Assembly (NCBI GenBank): GCA_964030475.1
Contig: CAXIPT010000005.1
Location: 5,175,132 to 5,239,131, forward strand
DNA from: Tethya wilhelma
Lineage: Eukaryota; Porifera; Demospongiae; Tethyida; Tethyidae
DNA length: 64,000 nt
Direction of reading: 5' to 3'
Made by a program: the position numbers and the translations under genes. Position 1 is the first letter of the stretch. Each line of letters opens with the position of its first letter. Below, in pieces: positions 34,593 through 46,502 of this stretch. The notes below the pieces were generated by a model. The model did not search any database. It was not told where the DNA came from and worked only from the letters and a program-made list of their open reading frames with translations.

Positions 34593-34840
34593 TTCACTTG
34601 GACTGTGCGACTTCCTTAGGCGCGTCCCGTGATGATACTCACCTATAGCTTTCAGAAAACTGCTAGAGTGTTATCTCAAGTGGTTCCTGTGTGCGCTTTT
34701 ATCCACTGTGAAGTCAAGAAACACCAGCTTGCTCGACTCTTTTCCGGCAACAAATTTTTAATGCGCGCACGTGATCCATTGTTTTGGATGAAAGTGGGGA
34801 ATCCCCTTACACTGTGCTGAGTTAGCTTTGATCAGAGAAG
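34593..34840. promoter_or_regulatory. Shared 248-bp upstream region of Shark and EPSTI1-like genes
   Basis: Head-to-head start codons. Contains GCGCGCACGTGATC (E-box) at about 34761-34774 and GGCGCGTCCCGTGATGA near 34620. No TATA box. The promoter role is inferred. Confidence 0.45.
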
Positions 34841-36218
34841 ATGAGTTACTCGAGAGTCCAATATCCTCGCACTAGTAGGACGCAAAGACAGCGTGGTGGA
34901 GCCCAGGGAGGCTCGACCTACAACCCACGACCTATCAATCGACCGCGAGACCATCACCAACCTGGCGCTGTCCGCCACAGCAGGAGAAAAACTGGTGGTG
35001 GTGACTCAGAGTTCAATCATCATCATAGCAGCAGCAGCAGCAGCAGCAGCAGTGATGATGGAGAGAAGGGTGCAGTTGGTGGTTCGGGTTGGAATGGTGA
35101 TGATGGAGTGAGGAGACGGAGATATGGAAGCCAGGATGAAGAGAGGTCTCTGAAGAGGTATTGAAGGAAAAGGGGAGAAATTGTTTAATATACATTCAGT
35201 GTATTTATTTTTCTTCGCAAAATAGGTAATAAATAATATTTATATGTAATTTTTGTATTGTTTTTCAGTCGTGGTACTCATTATGCGATGAACCCAGATC
35301 CTTCAAAGCATGCTAAACTTAAACAAAGTAAGCTATTATTTATTTATTCCTCAATGAATCAGCATCTCTAAGTTTGTCAGGTATAGTCAAGGAATCACTG
35401 TTCGTTGATCACAGCTGCAGAGAAAGAGAGGGAAATGTGGGAGCAACACAAGGAGGAAGAGAGAGGCAGAATAGCTCAAAGTTTGAGCGAACATAGACCA
35501 ACAGCTGTTGGTAAGAGAATGATGTACAACTTGTATGGCACACCCATTTAGATGGTGGTCAACCACTACCATATTTACAAAGCTCTCTTCATGCTAATCA
35601 CATTCAAAGGTGGAGTGTCCTTCTCCAGAGAGGAATTAGCTGAGAGAAGAAGAGAACAGGAAAGAAAGCAAATGATGGATGCGAAATTTGCAGTCATACG
35701 AAGAAAGGTATTGTTCAATTGCTCACAATGATGTGGTCATGTGTTGGGCTTGCAAATAGTGTTAATAGTAGATCTATTGTTTGTGTGTGTTTTCTCCTTT
35801 ATCTCAGCAAAAGAGTGAGGAGTATCGCCAGGAGACAAGAAGAAGAGAGGAGGAAGAGATACAGAGGATGAGAGAAACACAGAGAGAAAAGGTAACTGTA
35901 TATAGTAGTACATACATGTACATGTACATGTCATAGCCTCGTACCCAGGCTCTCTCCTTTGACCTTTCACCCAGGAGGCAGGGGCCTGGATACGAGACTG
36001 TACATGTCATATGTCTACTTAATGTTAAAGTTTTACAAATTTATTCACAGGCAAGGAGATTAGATGAAAAGAAAAGAGCCCAAGCTGAAGTTGACCTTGA
36101 CCAGCTGAGAAGGTATGACTACTATTATTACACGTACGTACAATAAAATTATGCCATCCACTCTAATTATAAATTAAGGAACCGACTGGCTCATTTTGAA
36201 AATAAAGGGATGACATAA
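34841..36218 (+). CDS. EPSTI1-like: EPSTI1-like coiled-coil protein
   Basis: Seven exons (34841-35157, 35269-35327, 35415-35510, 35610-35707, 35808-35891, 36051-36112, 36179-36218) join in phase to about 251 aa. A disordered N-terminus with a Ser run encoded by (AGC)n is followed by a long charged helix (AEKEREMWEQHKEEERGR, VGGVSFSREELAERRREQER, EEIQRMRETQREKARRLDEK). The order PN-motif, charged helix, VGG linker, QREK/EEKK helix resembles epithelial-stromal interaction protein 1. In mammals EPSTI1 is interferon-inducible; no function is known in sponges. Low-complexity helices make the assignment tentative. No membrane segment or signal peptide. Confidence 0.55.
35934..35999. mobile_element. 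Hairpin MITE, 'TAGCCTCGT' family
   Basis: ATAGCCTCGTACCCAGGCTC at the left and GGGCCTGGATACGAGACT at the right, in an EPSTI1-like intron. Confidence 0.75.
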
Positions 36219-36629
36219 ACTTTTTCAAAGTGGAATACTGTAGGTTGAATTACATCACAGCTAGTATACTAATCTTATATGACATTAATACTGTATTTGT
36301 TACGCTTGCTGCAAGTCACATTATAACCTGTATAATCTATAATACATTATATTGAGTCAAATATACTTGACCTTTTATTCAACCTATCTCTTATGTACTC
36401 GTATTTGCTATTTGTCAATGCAAGTAAAATTAAAATAATTATTGTATTATGCAAACTTGAAAATGAAATCAATAAAGACACACACATACTAACTATATAG
36501 ATATATACACATTCAATAGACTGATCCAGTGCACACACATCAAACTAGTTTAGTGAAATGGGGAAAAAATAGAAGAACTCTATCATATGATTATAGATTC
36601 AAAAAACAAAAAAACACAAACAAACGAAC
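36219..36629. other. Tail-to-tail intergenic region; no gene seen
   Basis: AT-rich sequence between the EPSTI1-like and MSL2 stop codons; no other feature supported. Confidence 0.5.
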
Positions 36630-39212
36630 TTAAATAGTGTCTTGTTGAACAAGAGCACCGGCTGCAAAAGTGCCACTCTCCTTAACAACAGCCAGCTTGG
36701 CATGTGTGTGAGTTGAAGGTGGCGGAGTACTGGTGGCTTCCTTTTCGTTGGTTGGAGTACTAGTTGGCTTAGGATCTCCTGCGGGCACAGGGACAGCAAG
36801 CGGGGTCTTTGTCAACGGTGACTCTGTGTTGAAAGGGTTGTGACACATCCTACAGAGACAATTCTTGCAAGGAATACCCTTCGAGAAACAAGGACACTTT
36901 CCCTTGGCACACACCTTCTCCGGAAACATCACACTGTTTGTGCCGCACCGACATCTCCAACCGCTCTCTGAGTATCCGGGGGATTTGCGTTTCTTCATAG
37001 CTCCGCCCCCTCCCCCACCCCCTCCTCCGGATCCGCTGGAAGAAGGTGAGAGGTGGTGCTTTGGTGGTTTAATGTTAATTTTTTTCATAACTGGTTGACT
37101 AGTAGAACCTCCCACTTGTGCAGCTTTATTCGGCTTAGTGTGGATGATAATTGGAGGGGCACGAGGGTGATGAAATGGATGTGAAGGAGGCGGAGTCAAC
37201 ATGAAAGGAGGGGGAGGGGCCATTGGACTGTGAGGTGGGTGTGGCATTGGATGAGGGGGAGGGTGATGATGATGCTGATGATGCGGTAATACATAACGAG
37301 GGGGGCCTTGGGGGGGTAGTGGAGGAAATGACATCATTGGTGGAAATTGTGGGTGAATAGGAGGGAAATCCCCCAAATCAGGAAGCTCCTCTTCAAGCGT
37401 TTTCAAATACTCGAGAGGGAAATCGGGAAAGATATCCTCCAGGCTCATTACAGGGTCATCCTCGTCCAACGTGGTGGGTCCATTGTCAGGAAGGAGGGGT
37501 TGAGGAGGAGGTAAGGAATCCGAAGAAGCTTTCTTTTCAGGAGTATTAGTAGCAGTGGCTGGAGTGGGTGCAGGAGCAGGGGTAGGAGCAGGTTTTGGCG
37601 ATGATGGCTTGACCACTTTTTCTTTACTCTTCTTCTTTTTTCTTGGTTGTGTCGATCGATTTCTTTCTTTAGCTCTCAACCGTCCTTTTGCAGACTTTGT
37701 TTGAAGGAGTATCATCTTGTCGATGGCTGTTCTGCTTCTCTTGACGACGACTTTGGGACAGAGAGGGTCCCACATTCTCTGACGGTCTCCGTCACTGGCT
37801 TGCTTGAACCTGGTGTGCATTAAATAGAATCCTGGTGGTGATGTCTCAGAATTGTCAGCACTGTTAAGAATGCAATCAGAATCAATCAAAAATCGATCAA
37901 ATTCGCCAGATTCGTTGGGAACTTGATCTTGAAGGGTTAAACGACCAGGGGTCACGTTAATGTACTCTCGATCTAAGCAACCTTCGCCAACTTCTAAATC
38001 ACTCGGCTGGAGATCTTCAAGGAGAAATTTAGCTCTTGTCAAATCTTCAAACGTTACACTGTTCACTTCGAGCGCAGACTTTGAGAGACCAACAATGTCG
38101 ATTTCTTCATCTGAGCTGGTGGCCATGTTCTCGATCCTAGTCCAGTCATCAGTGTCATTGAGATGCTGTCTCTTCATCTTTGTCGGTGTTCCACTTCCCG
38201 ACCTCTCCGCTTGTGACCTTGGTCTTTTTTCTCTTCTCTTTACTCTCTTGCCACGCATTCCTCCTTCTCCTCTCTCCTCAACAAGGACATCCTTTGTGGC
38301 TCCCCTTTTCTTCTGAGCTTCTTCTACCTCTGCTGTACTCACGTCGGAAAACTTTCTTGAGATATCCAACTTTGATCTCTTGGCCGGTGTCGATCTGTGA
38401 TTCGACACGGAAGGATAAGATCCCGTTGCACTCATCGCTGTTGACGATGATGACGTGCAGGGTTGTTCTCGTGATTCTTTCTTCGGAGTGGCGGGAGGTG
38501 GTTTAATGTTGAGATACTTCACAGGTGGTTTCACAACCAGCACCGAACGAGGCACCTTTACGCCTTCTTTGACTTCCTTGATGATCTCGGCAATGGGGTC
38601 GAAATTGGCATCCACGGATACCGTCCCTTTTCCCTTTTGAAACTCGATCTGAGTGCCCGTCTCGCTCACTCTCAGTTCACTCCCTTTCTTCTGTTGCGAT
38701 TCACTACCTTTGTTGCTTTTACGACTTTTACTATCTTTCTTGTCAGCATCACCTGAGGTGGTCCTTTGTTCGTTGCTCATCTTGTTCCCCGCAGAGGAAC
38801 TATTTTCAGAGAGAGTGGCTTTCAAAATGAGTGGATCGTGACTCAACACTTCGGCAAGAATGAAACACATGCGCTTGTAACCTTCCACAATCATGCGAAG
38901 TTGGTTTTCATTGACGAGACCACTTCGTTCGCGACATTGCCGGCACTGGATTTTGAGGAGAGGTGGACGAAACTGACACTCGTAGCAGTAGCAGTGCCCA
39001 CACGTGATAGAGATCATTGCATTTTCGAGGAGACCAGCACAAGCACAGCATGTGAGCAGTTGGCGGAGGTAAGGTAGGAGTTGGAACAAGTCCGCAAGGT
39101 CGTCTTCGCGAGATAGTGGTGCGTTCCAACACTTGTGTAAAACGGCACCCCACGTTTCAGAGTAGACTTCAGTTGCTCTTGCAGCTATGCTTGAAGACTT
39201 TGGGAATGGCAT
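36630..39212 (-). CDS. MSL2: MSL2 E3 ubiquitin ligase of the male-specific-lethal complex
   Basis: One uninterrupted exon of 860 aa. An N-terminal helical part (LFQLLPYLRQ) leads into a RING finger at about residues 55-93 with Cys/His ligands in CCAC, CGHCYCYEC and CRQC. Near the C-terminus (about 753-792) is a CXC domain (RCRCGTNSVMFPEKVCAKGK, CPCFSKGIPCKNCLCRMCHN). RING at the front and CXC at the back is the MSL2 layout: it ubiquitinates histone H2B with MSL1 and binds DNA through CXC. The middle is a long Pro/Ser/Lys-rich disordered region, including a Pro/His segment. Intronless, unlike its neighbours, which could indicate retroposition early in animals or simple intron loss. Divergent from PCCB with 265 bp between starts. 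Confidence 0.88.
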   Translation of the reverse strand: MPFPKSSSIAARATEVYSETWGAVLHKCWNAPLSREDDLADLFQLLPYLRQLLTCCACAGLLENAMISITCGHCYCYECQFRPPLLKIQCRQCRERSGLVNENQLRMIVEGYKRMCFILAEVLSHDPLILKATLSENSSSAGNKMSNEQRTTSGDADKKDSKSRKSNKGSESQQKKGSELRVSETGTQIEFQKGKGTVSVDANFDPIAEIIKEVKEGVKVPRSVLVVKPPVKYLNIKPPPATPKKESREQPCTSSSSTAMSATGSYPSVSNHRSTPAKRSKLDISRKFSDVSTAEVEEAQKKRGATKDVLVEERGEGGMRGKRVKRREKRPRSQAERSGSGTPTKMKRQHLNDTDDWTRIENMATSSDEEIDIVGLSKSALEVNSVTFEDLTRAKFLLEDLQPSDLEVGEGCLDREYINVTPGRLTLQDQVPNESGEFDRFLIDSDCILNSADNSETSPPGFYLMHTRFKQASDGDRQRMWDPLCPKVVVKRSRTAIDKMILLQTKSAKGRLRAKERNRSTQPRKKKKSKEKVVKPSSPKPAPTPAPAPTPATATNTPEKKASSDSLPPPQPLLPDNGPTTLDEDDPVMSLEDIFPDFPLEYLKTLEEELPDLGDFPPIHPQFPPMMSFPPLPPQGPPRYVLPHHQHHHHPPPHPMPHPPHSPMAPPPPFMLTPPPSHPFHHPRAPPIIIHTKPNKAAQVGGSTSQPVMKKINIKPPKHHLSPSSSGSGGGGGGGGGAMKKRKSPGYSESGWRCRCGTNSVMFPEKVCAKGKCPCFSKGIPCKNCLCRMCHNPFNTESPLTKTPLAVPVPAGDPKPTSTPTNEKEATSTPPPSTHTHAKLAVVKESGTFAAGALVQQDTI

Positions 39213-39477
39213 GGTTTGTCTTCAAAAAAATTTAGGCCGTTTACAATGACGGGAAGAGATGTCGATTCTGAAATGAAAAAGAGTGTGAAACGTTCACAAT
39301 AGGTTAATGAAACTACACTCACGTTCATCGCTTCTCCAGAAACAAAGCAAAGTAGTTCACAGCGGCTTTTTAGTGGCAAAACATTTCCCCATTTAATGCC
39401 CACCTTTGTTTGACCTTTGAACTTTGACATTGAACTGACCCCGAAGGGAAATTCTGATTCTTCTGTTCTCGGCTCAA
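39213..39477. promoter_or_regulatory. Shared 265-bp upstream region of MSL2 and PCCB
   Basis: Head-to-head start codons; no TATA box seen, and a tgacgggaag (ETS-like GGAAG) word near 39247. Promoter function inferred. Confidence 0.4.
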
Positions 39478-42400
39478 ATGGTTAGCAGAGCACTATCTCT
39501 GAGAGGCCCGTTGCTGTTGCAAGCAGCTCAATGGACAGGCCTCTCAGCGTCTCGTCTCTTTGGCAGTGTCTCGGTGTGTGCTAGTAGATACTACTCTACC
39601 AAGACTGCTGATAGTTTGGCTGAGAAGAGAAAGAAGGCCATGTTGGGTGGTGGGCAGGCTAGGATTGATAAGCAACATAAGAATGTATGTAACCAAACCT
39701 AAAGTAGGATAGCTCATATGTTATTTTTTGCATGAATATGGAAATTATGCACAATGAAATTGGATGGTAATTTTGCCGCTGTGTGTGTGTGTGTGACATT
39801 TTGTACAGGGTAAACTAACTGCTAGGGAGCGTATAGAGCTGCTGTTGGATCCCGGTTCATTTCGGGAATACGATATGTTTGTTGAACATGCTTGTACAGA
39901 TTTTGGCATGGATTCGCCAAAGAACAAGGTATACAAATTTTATATCGTACACATTGGCCTAGTGCATTCATGTGTGTGGTGTGCTTATATTGTAGTTCCC
40001 TGGAGATGGTGTTATTACAGGACACGGGCTGATTAACGGACGTCTAGCATTTGTTTTCAGTCAGGTGAGTACATATATATTTCACAGTTCATAGCACTCC
40101 AATGTTATGGTTTAGTGTGCAATACTGTATAGCAGCCATATAAATTTTAAACAGTTTGAACTTTTGTACTTGTATATCCAAGTTCACTTCCTGAGTGTGT
40201 GTGTGTGTTAGGATTTCACAGTGTTTGGTGGCAGTCTCTCTAGCATGCATGCTCGTAAGATCTGTAAGATAATGGACAAGGCCAGTGACGTGGGAGCACC
40301 AGTGATTGGACTCAACGACTCGGGGGGAGCTAGGATCCAGGAAGGAGTGGACTCTTTAGCAGGATACGCCGACATCTTCTTGGTGGGTTCTCTGAAAGGA
40401 GCAGTGACATCTTTGTTTTGTGATAAAATATATACAAGCTAATTGTATTGAAGGCTCTTGTATAGTGGGTTAAATTTTTACAGTTCTGTAGTTCAATCAT
40501 GAACTTCTAATACAAAAAAATTTTGCATAAATTTCCAACACATTTTACAATTTTGCTATAAGCTTAATTTCAATTTATCCAGCCATTTGTGAAAATTTTG
40601 GGCAATACCACAAAGTTTAGATCAGCAAAAATTCCCACTGTATGAAACATTAAATTTTTTGTACACTTGTTGGAAATATCTATTATCTCTTCCATCCATT
40701 TTTCTCCCTCGTTCTTCCCCCCCCCCCAGAGGAATGTGTTGTACTCTGGTGTTGTTCCTCAGCTGTCCTTGGTGATGGGGCCGTGTGCAGGTGGAGCTGT
40801 CTACTCACCAGCCATGACAGACTTCACATTCATGGTGAAGGTATGAGTATAATAATATGGATGGGTACCACATTCACCATCTTTAGTGCATCCATAGAGG
40901 AGGTTCCATGCAAATAAGGCTGGTATTTTCTGCTTGATCAGGATTTTTTCTTCACACTGTATACCAATGCATTCTGTGAAAGTTGCTGGATGAGTAGAAA
41001 AGGATACTGATTCAGCAGCTTTTATGCTATATCTGTGTTATCTCTGATTGCTGTCACAACTTTCATTGCTACACATTAATATTCTTGCTTATCTCTCTCT
41101 CTCTCTCTCTCTCAATTTAATAAGGACACCTCTTACATGTTTGTAACTGGGCCTAAAGTTGTGGAGGTAAGAAATAAAAGTTGTTTGGTGTTTGATTTTT
41201 AGTTTGCTTCCCCTTGTGCTGTATCCAGGAAGTGACTAAGGAAGTAGTGACGGACCAGGAACTGGGTGGAGCTGTAGCACACACCAAGAAATCGGGAGTG
41301 GCTCACAAAGCATTCGAAAATGATGTCCATGCGCTTTACGAGTGAGTGTCGACTAGCCTCGTTCCCAGATCCTTCCTTCCTCCTTCTACAGAACAGAACA
41401 GAATTTTAAAGGAGCCACACTAAGTTCTTTTTCATCAATGCCTGCAAAATTTAGAGCGGAAGGAAAGGGCCTGGGATCGAGCCAGCTAATTAGCTACTAT
41501 TTGTAAATTCATTGCAAATTAACGTTACAGGATGAGAGAGTTGTTTGATTTTCTTCCGCTGAGCAACAAAGACCCCCTACCAGTGAGATACACTGAAGAT
41601 CCAAAGTAAGGGGATTAGTATAAAATGCACATTCAGAGGCATTATTTCATTTATTTATTTATTCTGGGGGAGAAAGGAGGGGGGGGGGGGGAGCAGAAGA
41701 TTATTAAAAGCCTGTCTCTACCATCAATCACAATCTTCAACAAATTGAATGCAGTTTTCTAACTTTTTATGATATATTGGTCCAATTACAAAATCACTGG
41801 AAGCAAATTACTGGCCATTGTTTCCTCCAAAGAGGGGTAGGAGCGCACTCCCCTCTCCTTTCAACTACCCCTCCCCATACAAATAATAAAAGCTACTAAT
41901 TTTCAGAGAATTTTAAGCAGCTCCCTCCACTTCCCCTCTGTCTTGGGGGGAACACTGCTGGCAAAAATGCAATAGTAAATCTGTGGTTATAGGGTTTACC
42001 GTAGGTGCAGTATATAAATAAATTGTTAGGTGTATAGATATAAGGGACAAAATTATTGGACTGACAAGTTCCTTGCTGGCCGCACTTGCTTATGCTCCAG
42101 CTCGACAAAATCGGCAAAACAACACTTGATCGTCGTGATTGCATGTAACATTCACGAGATTATGAATGCATGAACCCTGCATGCTGTGACATTGTGGTGA
42201 CTTGTGTACATCATAACTCAATCACACTTCAAAGTTAATTTCAAGGCTTTTGTTTCAAAGAAAACCACCTCATCCACTGTAGATCACTTCAGAACACATT
42301 ATGAGATAATGTAGAATGTGTGTTGATGCTTGGCAGAGTGATTTATATAAGAGTATCAAAGAGTGTTCTGCCTGGAATTTTTGAAAATTCAATGTCTACA

Positions 42401-45400
42401 TTGAAATTTCAATCTTGAAAATTCAATGTCTGGATTGAAAATTCAATGTTAAATTTTGAAGGTTGAAATCACCTCATCTATTATTGATCAATAATGTATT
42501 TATTGTTATAATATAACCTATAAGAAACACATTTAAAAATTACGATGTTGAAAATTCAATCTTGAAATTTCAATGTTGAAAATTCAATGTTGAAATTTCA
42601 ATGTTGAAAATTCAACGTAGAAAATTCAATGTTGAAATTTCAATGTTGAAAAGTCAATCTTGAAAATTCAATGTTGAAATTTCAATCTTGAAAATTCAAT
42701 GCTGAAATTTTAAGGTGAAAATTCAATGTCAAGATTGAAATTTTAATTTTGAAAATTCAATGTCTGGATTGAAACTTCAATGTCTGGATTGAAACTTCAA
42801 TGTTCGATTTTGAAGATTGAAATCACCTCATCTAATATTGATCAATATGTATTTATTATTATAATTTAACCTATAAGAAACATGTTTAAAAATACCAATG
42901 TTGAAAATTCAATCTTGAAATTTCGATGTTGACAAATTCAATGTTGATAATTCAATGTTGAAATTTCAATGTTGAAAATTCAATGTTGAAATTTCAATCT
43001 TGAAAATTCAATGTTGAAAATTCAATGATGAAATTTCAATGTTGAAATTTCAATCTTGAAAATTCAATGTTGTCAATTCAATGTTGAAATTTCAATTCTG
43101 AAAAATCAATATTGAAGTTTCATTTTGACATCGATCAGAATTTGACATCGATACATTTTGACATCGATCAGAATTTGACATCGATACATTTTGACATCGA
43201 TCAGAATTTTTCATTGATACATTTTGACATCGATAGGTTTTGACGTCGATCAAAATTCAACATCGATACATTTTGACATCAATCAAAATTCAACATCGAT
43301 ACATTTTGACATCGATCAAAATTTAACATCAATAGGTTTTGACATCGATCAGAATTTGACAACGATACATTTTGACATCGATAGGTTTTGATGTCGATTA
43401 AAATTCAACATCGATACATTTTGACATTGATCAGAATTTGACATCAATATATTTTGACTTCGATCAGAATTTGACATCGATCAGAATTTGACATGTACAT
43501 TTTGACATCAATCAAAATCTAACATCGATAGGTTTTGACGTCGATTAAAGTTCAACATCGATACATTTTGACATCGATCAAAATTCAACATTGATACATT
43601 TTGACATGGATCAGAATTTGACATCGATACATATTGACATCGATCAAAATTCAACATTGATACATTTTGACATCGATCAGAATTTGACATCGATATATTT
43701 TGACATCGATCAAAATCTAACATCGATAGGTTTTGACGTCGATTAAAGTTCAACATCGATACATTTTGACATAGATCAAAATTCAACATCGATACATTTT
43801 GACATCGATCAAAATTTAACATCAATAGGTTTTGACATCGATACATTTTGACATCGATCAGAATTTGACATCGATACATTTTGACATCGATCAAATCTAA
43901 CATCAATAGGTTTTGACGTCAATCAAAATTCAACATCGATAAGTTTTGACATCGATCAAAATTCAACATCGACATCGATCAAAATCTAAATCGATATGTT
44001 TTTGACATTGATCAGAATTCGACCAATGTTGAATTTTGATCGATGTCGAATTCTGATCGATGTCAAAAACTTATCGATGTGAGAGTTACAGGCCTTCGAC
44101 AGAATTCAATATCAATCAAATTTAACGTCAGTGAGCACTCCAGTGGCTAGAGTTTTGTGCATGCTTTAGCGCTTGTACTCTAGCTCTGGTGCTTGCATGC
44201 ACATGTTCAGTAACATCAATCAGTAAAGGTCATCAAAATTAATTTAAAAGTATAACCAGAACAATCATTGACAAATTGACAAGGTGCTCGCAAATATCTA
44301 TGCCTTAACACATGACGTTATAAATTAATGATCTAGTTGCTTTTACTCAATTTCTTTAATTGTTAGGGATCGCCTCATCCCTGGTCTAGATTACATCATC
44401 CCTCACTCCTCGGACCAACCTTACGACATGCTGGATGTCATCCATTCCATAGTGGACGAGGGGAACTTCTTTGAGATCATGCCAGACTACGCCAGGAACA
44501 TCATCGTGGGCTTCGCTAGGATGAACGGGAGATCAGTGGGTGTGGTCGGAAACCAACCCAATCAGAAAGCAGGTAAGAAAGGGGCTTGCTTAACTTTTGC
44601 TATAATCTATTTTAGGTTTATTATTGAGTGCCAGATTCAATCTTTCTTGACTTTTTTTTTTTAAAAGGTTGTCTGGACATTCTCTCTTCAATAAAAGGAG
44701 CAAGATTTGTACGGTTCTGTGACTGTTTTAACATTCCACTCTTGACCTTTGAAGATGTACCGGGATTTCTACCAGGTGCTGTAAATATTTTACCAGTAAA
44801 ACATGTAGCATGTTATCAGTTACATTCAGCCTTCAAACACAATCAAGTCTCTTATGATCTCTCTTACGTACCCACGTCTGTTCCTCTCAGGTACCCATGA
44901 GGAACACAACGGGATCATACGTAACGGAGCCAAGCTACTCTTTGCCTACTCTGAAGCCACTGTACCCAAGATCACTGTAATCACGAGAAAGGCTTACGGT
45001 GGAGCGTATGACGTAATGAGCTCAAAACACTTGAGAGGAGACATCAACTATGCCTGGCCTACTGCCGAGATCGCAGTCATGGGTGCAAAGGTCAATTAAG
45101 TGAATTGAAATTGTACGCTGAGTTTGAAAGCTATGCATGTTGTTCTCCTCGCAGGGAGCAGTTGCTATTCTCCATCGTCACGAGCCTCCAGAGAAGCTGC
45201 CTGCTCTCCAACAAGACTACGAGGACACATTGTGTACACCATTCCAAGCAGCTGCCAGAGGTAAGATAGTGTACATTACTGATGCTTATACAATACCCTA
45301 GTAAACCAGGTTCCCTGCGTCCCCACATAATCAATTTTTTGTGATCATTTTAAGTTTCAAAACAATCTAATTTAAAGAAAAGCGGGCAGCAATAAAAGCA

Positions 45401-45579
45401 GCCTGGTTTAATGTTTACTCTTTTTTTTTGCTTGCTTGTCTCATGCATGTGTATTAGGTTTTATTGATGACATCATAGCTCCCCGTGAGACCAGGTTACG
45501 TATCTGTGAGGATCTTGAGATGTTGGCCAACAAGCAGCAGACACTTCCTTGGAAGAAACATTCAAACATTCCCTTGTAG
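39478..45579 (+). CDS. PCCB: Propionyl-CoA carboxylase beta chain, mitochondrial
   Basis: Thirteen exons (39478-39684, 39809-39928, 39996-40064, 40212-40382, 40730-40840, 41125-41166, 41229-41341, 41531-41605, 44367-44572, 44668-44775, 44891-45090, 45155-45260, 45458-45579) join in phase to about 549 aa. The N-terminus is Arg/Ser/Leu-rich and lacks acids, as in mitochondrial presequences. The body is a carboxyltransferase: [85 protein letters not shown]. With the biotin-carrying alpha chain it converts propionyl-CoA to methylmalonyl-CoA. Intron 8 (2.76 kb) is filled with satellite-like repeats. Exon 1 and the last exon are copied just downstream. Confidence 0.95.
41354..41484. mobile_element. 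Hairpin MITE, 'TAGCCTCGT' family
   Basis: CTAGCCTCGTTCCCAGATCC pairs with GGGCCTGGGATCGAGCCAG; PCCB intron 7. Confidence 0.7.
42370..43115. repeat. Tandem array of TTGAAAATTCAATG / TTGAAATTTCAATG units
   Basis: About 750 bp of 14-15-nt units, most containing the palindromic cores TTGAAATTTCAA or TTGAAAATTCAA. A non-repetitive segment (aggttgaaatcacctcatct...cctataagaaacac) occurs twice, near 42463 and 42815, making a higher-order period of about 355-380 bp. It lies in PCCB intron 8. Confidence 0.9.
43120..44090. repeat. Tandem array of TTTTGACATCGATCA-type units
   Basis: About 970 bp of 15-17-nt units alternating TTTTGACATCGATCAGAA and TTTGACATCGATACATT variants, with GACATCGAT as the core. 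From about 44030 the units continue in the opposite orientation (GATCGATGTCGAATTC, GATCGATGTCAAAAAC), so the array ends in an inverted segment. Confidence 0.9.
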
Positions 45580-45869
45580 CTATAGTCCACTCTGAAGACT
45601 GTGAATGTATATAAATAGTGACTGTGTCATTGTTATAATTTTTTGAATTGTACAGTGTTATTAGTATATAGCAAAAATGGTTATCATAATTACGTATCTG
45701 GTTATTGTTGTATATAATTATACCCACAAACTCATATGAATATGAGACAAACCTAGAAAGGTATTGTTGCATGTGACAAGTATAATTTTACACCAGCTAA
45801 AACTTCAAAAATGGCTAATTATAATAGATCGACTTTCATCTCTGAGAGGTCTATTATATATCTGCAGTA

Positions 45870-46253
45870 GCAGCATGCAGCTGCACCAAGGCTCCATGTA
45901 TCAGTGTGTGCTAGTAGATGCTACTCTACCAAGACAGCTAATTAATAGTTTGGCTGAGAAGAGAAAGGCCATGGGAATGAGTCTACCACTATTTTGATAC
46001 AAAAAGCAGTGCACCAATCCCATTGTGGTCTGATTGACAACTTTATCTATTGTAATGTCATTGTATTATATTGTCACAATAAACTTAAAATCCTCACATA
46101 GGCAGAGGTTTCTTTTCTTTTCATTTGTGCTAGGTTTTATTGATGACATCATAGCTCCCCATGAGACCAGGCTACGTATCTGTGAGGATCTTGAAATGCG
46201 GCCAACAAGCAGCAGACACTTCCTTAAATTAGAAAAGGTCCCTTGTAGCTAGT
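45870..46253 (+). pseudogene. PCCB-psi: Truncated PCCB copy (first and last exon only)
   Basis: 45899-45975 repeats part of PCCB exon 1 (gtgtgtgctagtagatgcta, then agtttggctgagaagagaaa). 46131-46250 repeats the last exon with its upstream acceptor (gtgctaggttttattgatga) and the CICEDLEM codons, followed by a 1-nt deletion at the Leu-Ala position. All internal exons are missing. The stop codon region resembles the parent. Not able to make a working enzyme. Confidence 0.8.
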
Positions 46254-46395
46254 CCACTAGTCATTGTTTTGTATTAGAATCAAATTGAACTTCATGTAGG
46301 GGGTCTTCTTTTATGTTGACAAAAATATAATATAAATAACTCAAAAAAAAATCATTTGTATAAAAGACAATAATAATTATTGTAATAATTTTGTG

Positions 46396-46453
46396 TTAGT
46401 TGTTGTATCCAATGTCGTCCCAAAACTTGCAAACACTGCCACTGTAATCTGTT

Positions 46454-46502
<49 letters not shown>

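Noticed and set aside
43508..43906. Repetitive protein-like ORF ([12 protein letters not shown] type) on the minus strand
   Set aside because: It is a translation of the GACATCGAT satellite inside a PCCB intron; openness follows from the repeat unit, not coding.
43120..44090. Possible CRISPR-like array
   Set aside because: Units are 15-17 nt with no unique spacers; this is satellite DNA in a eukaryotic intron.
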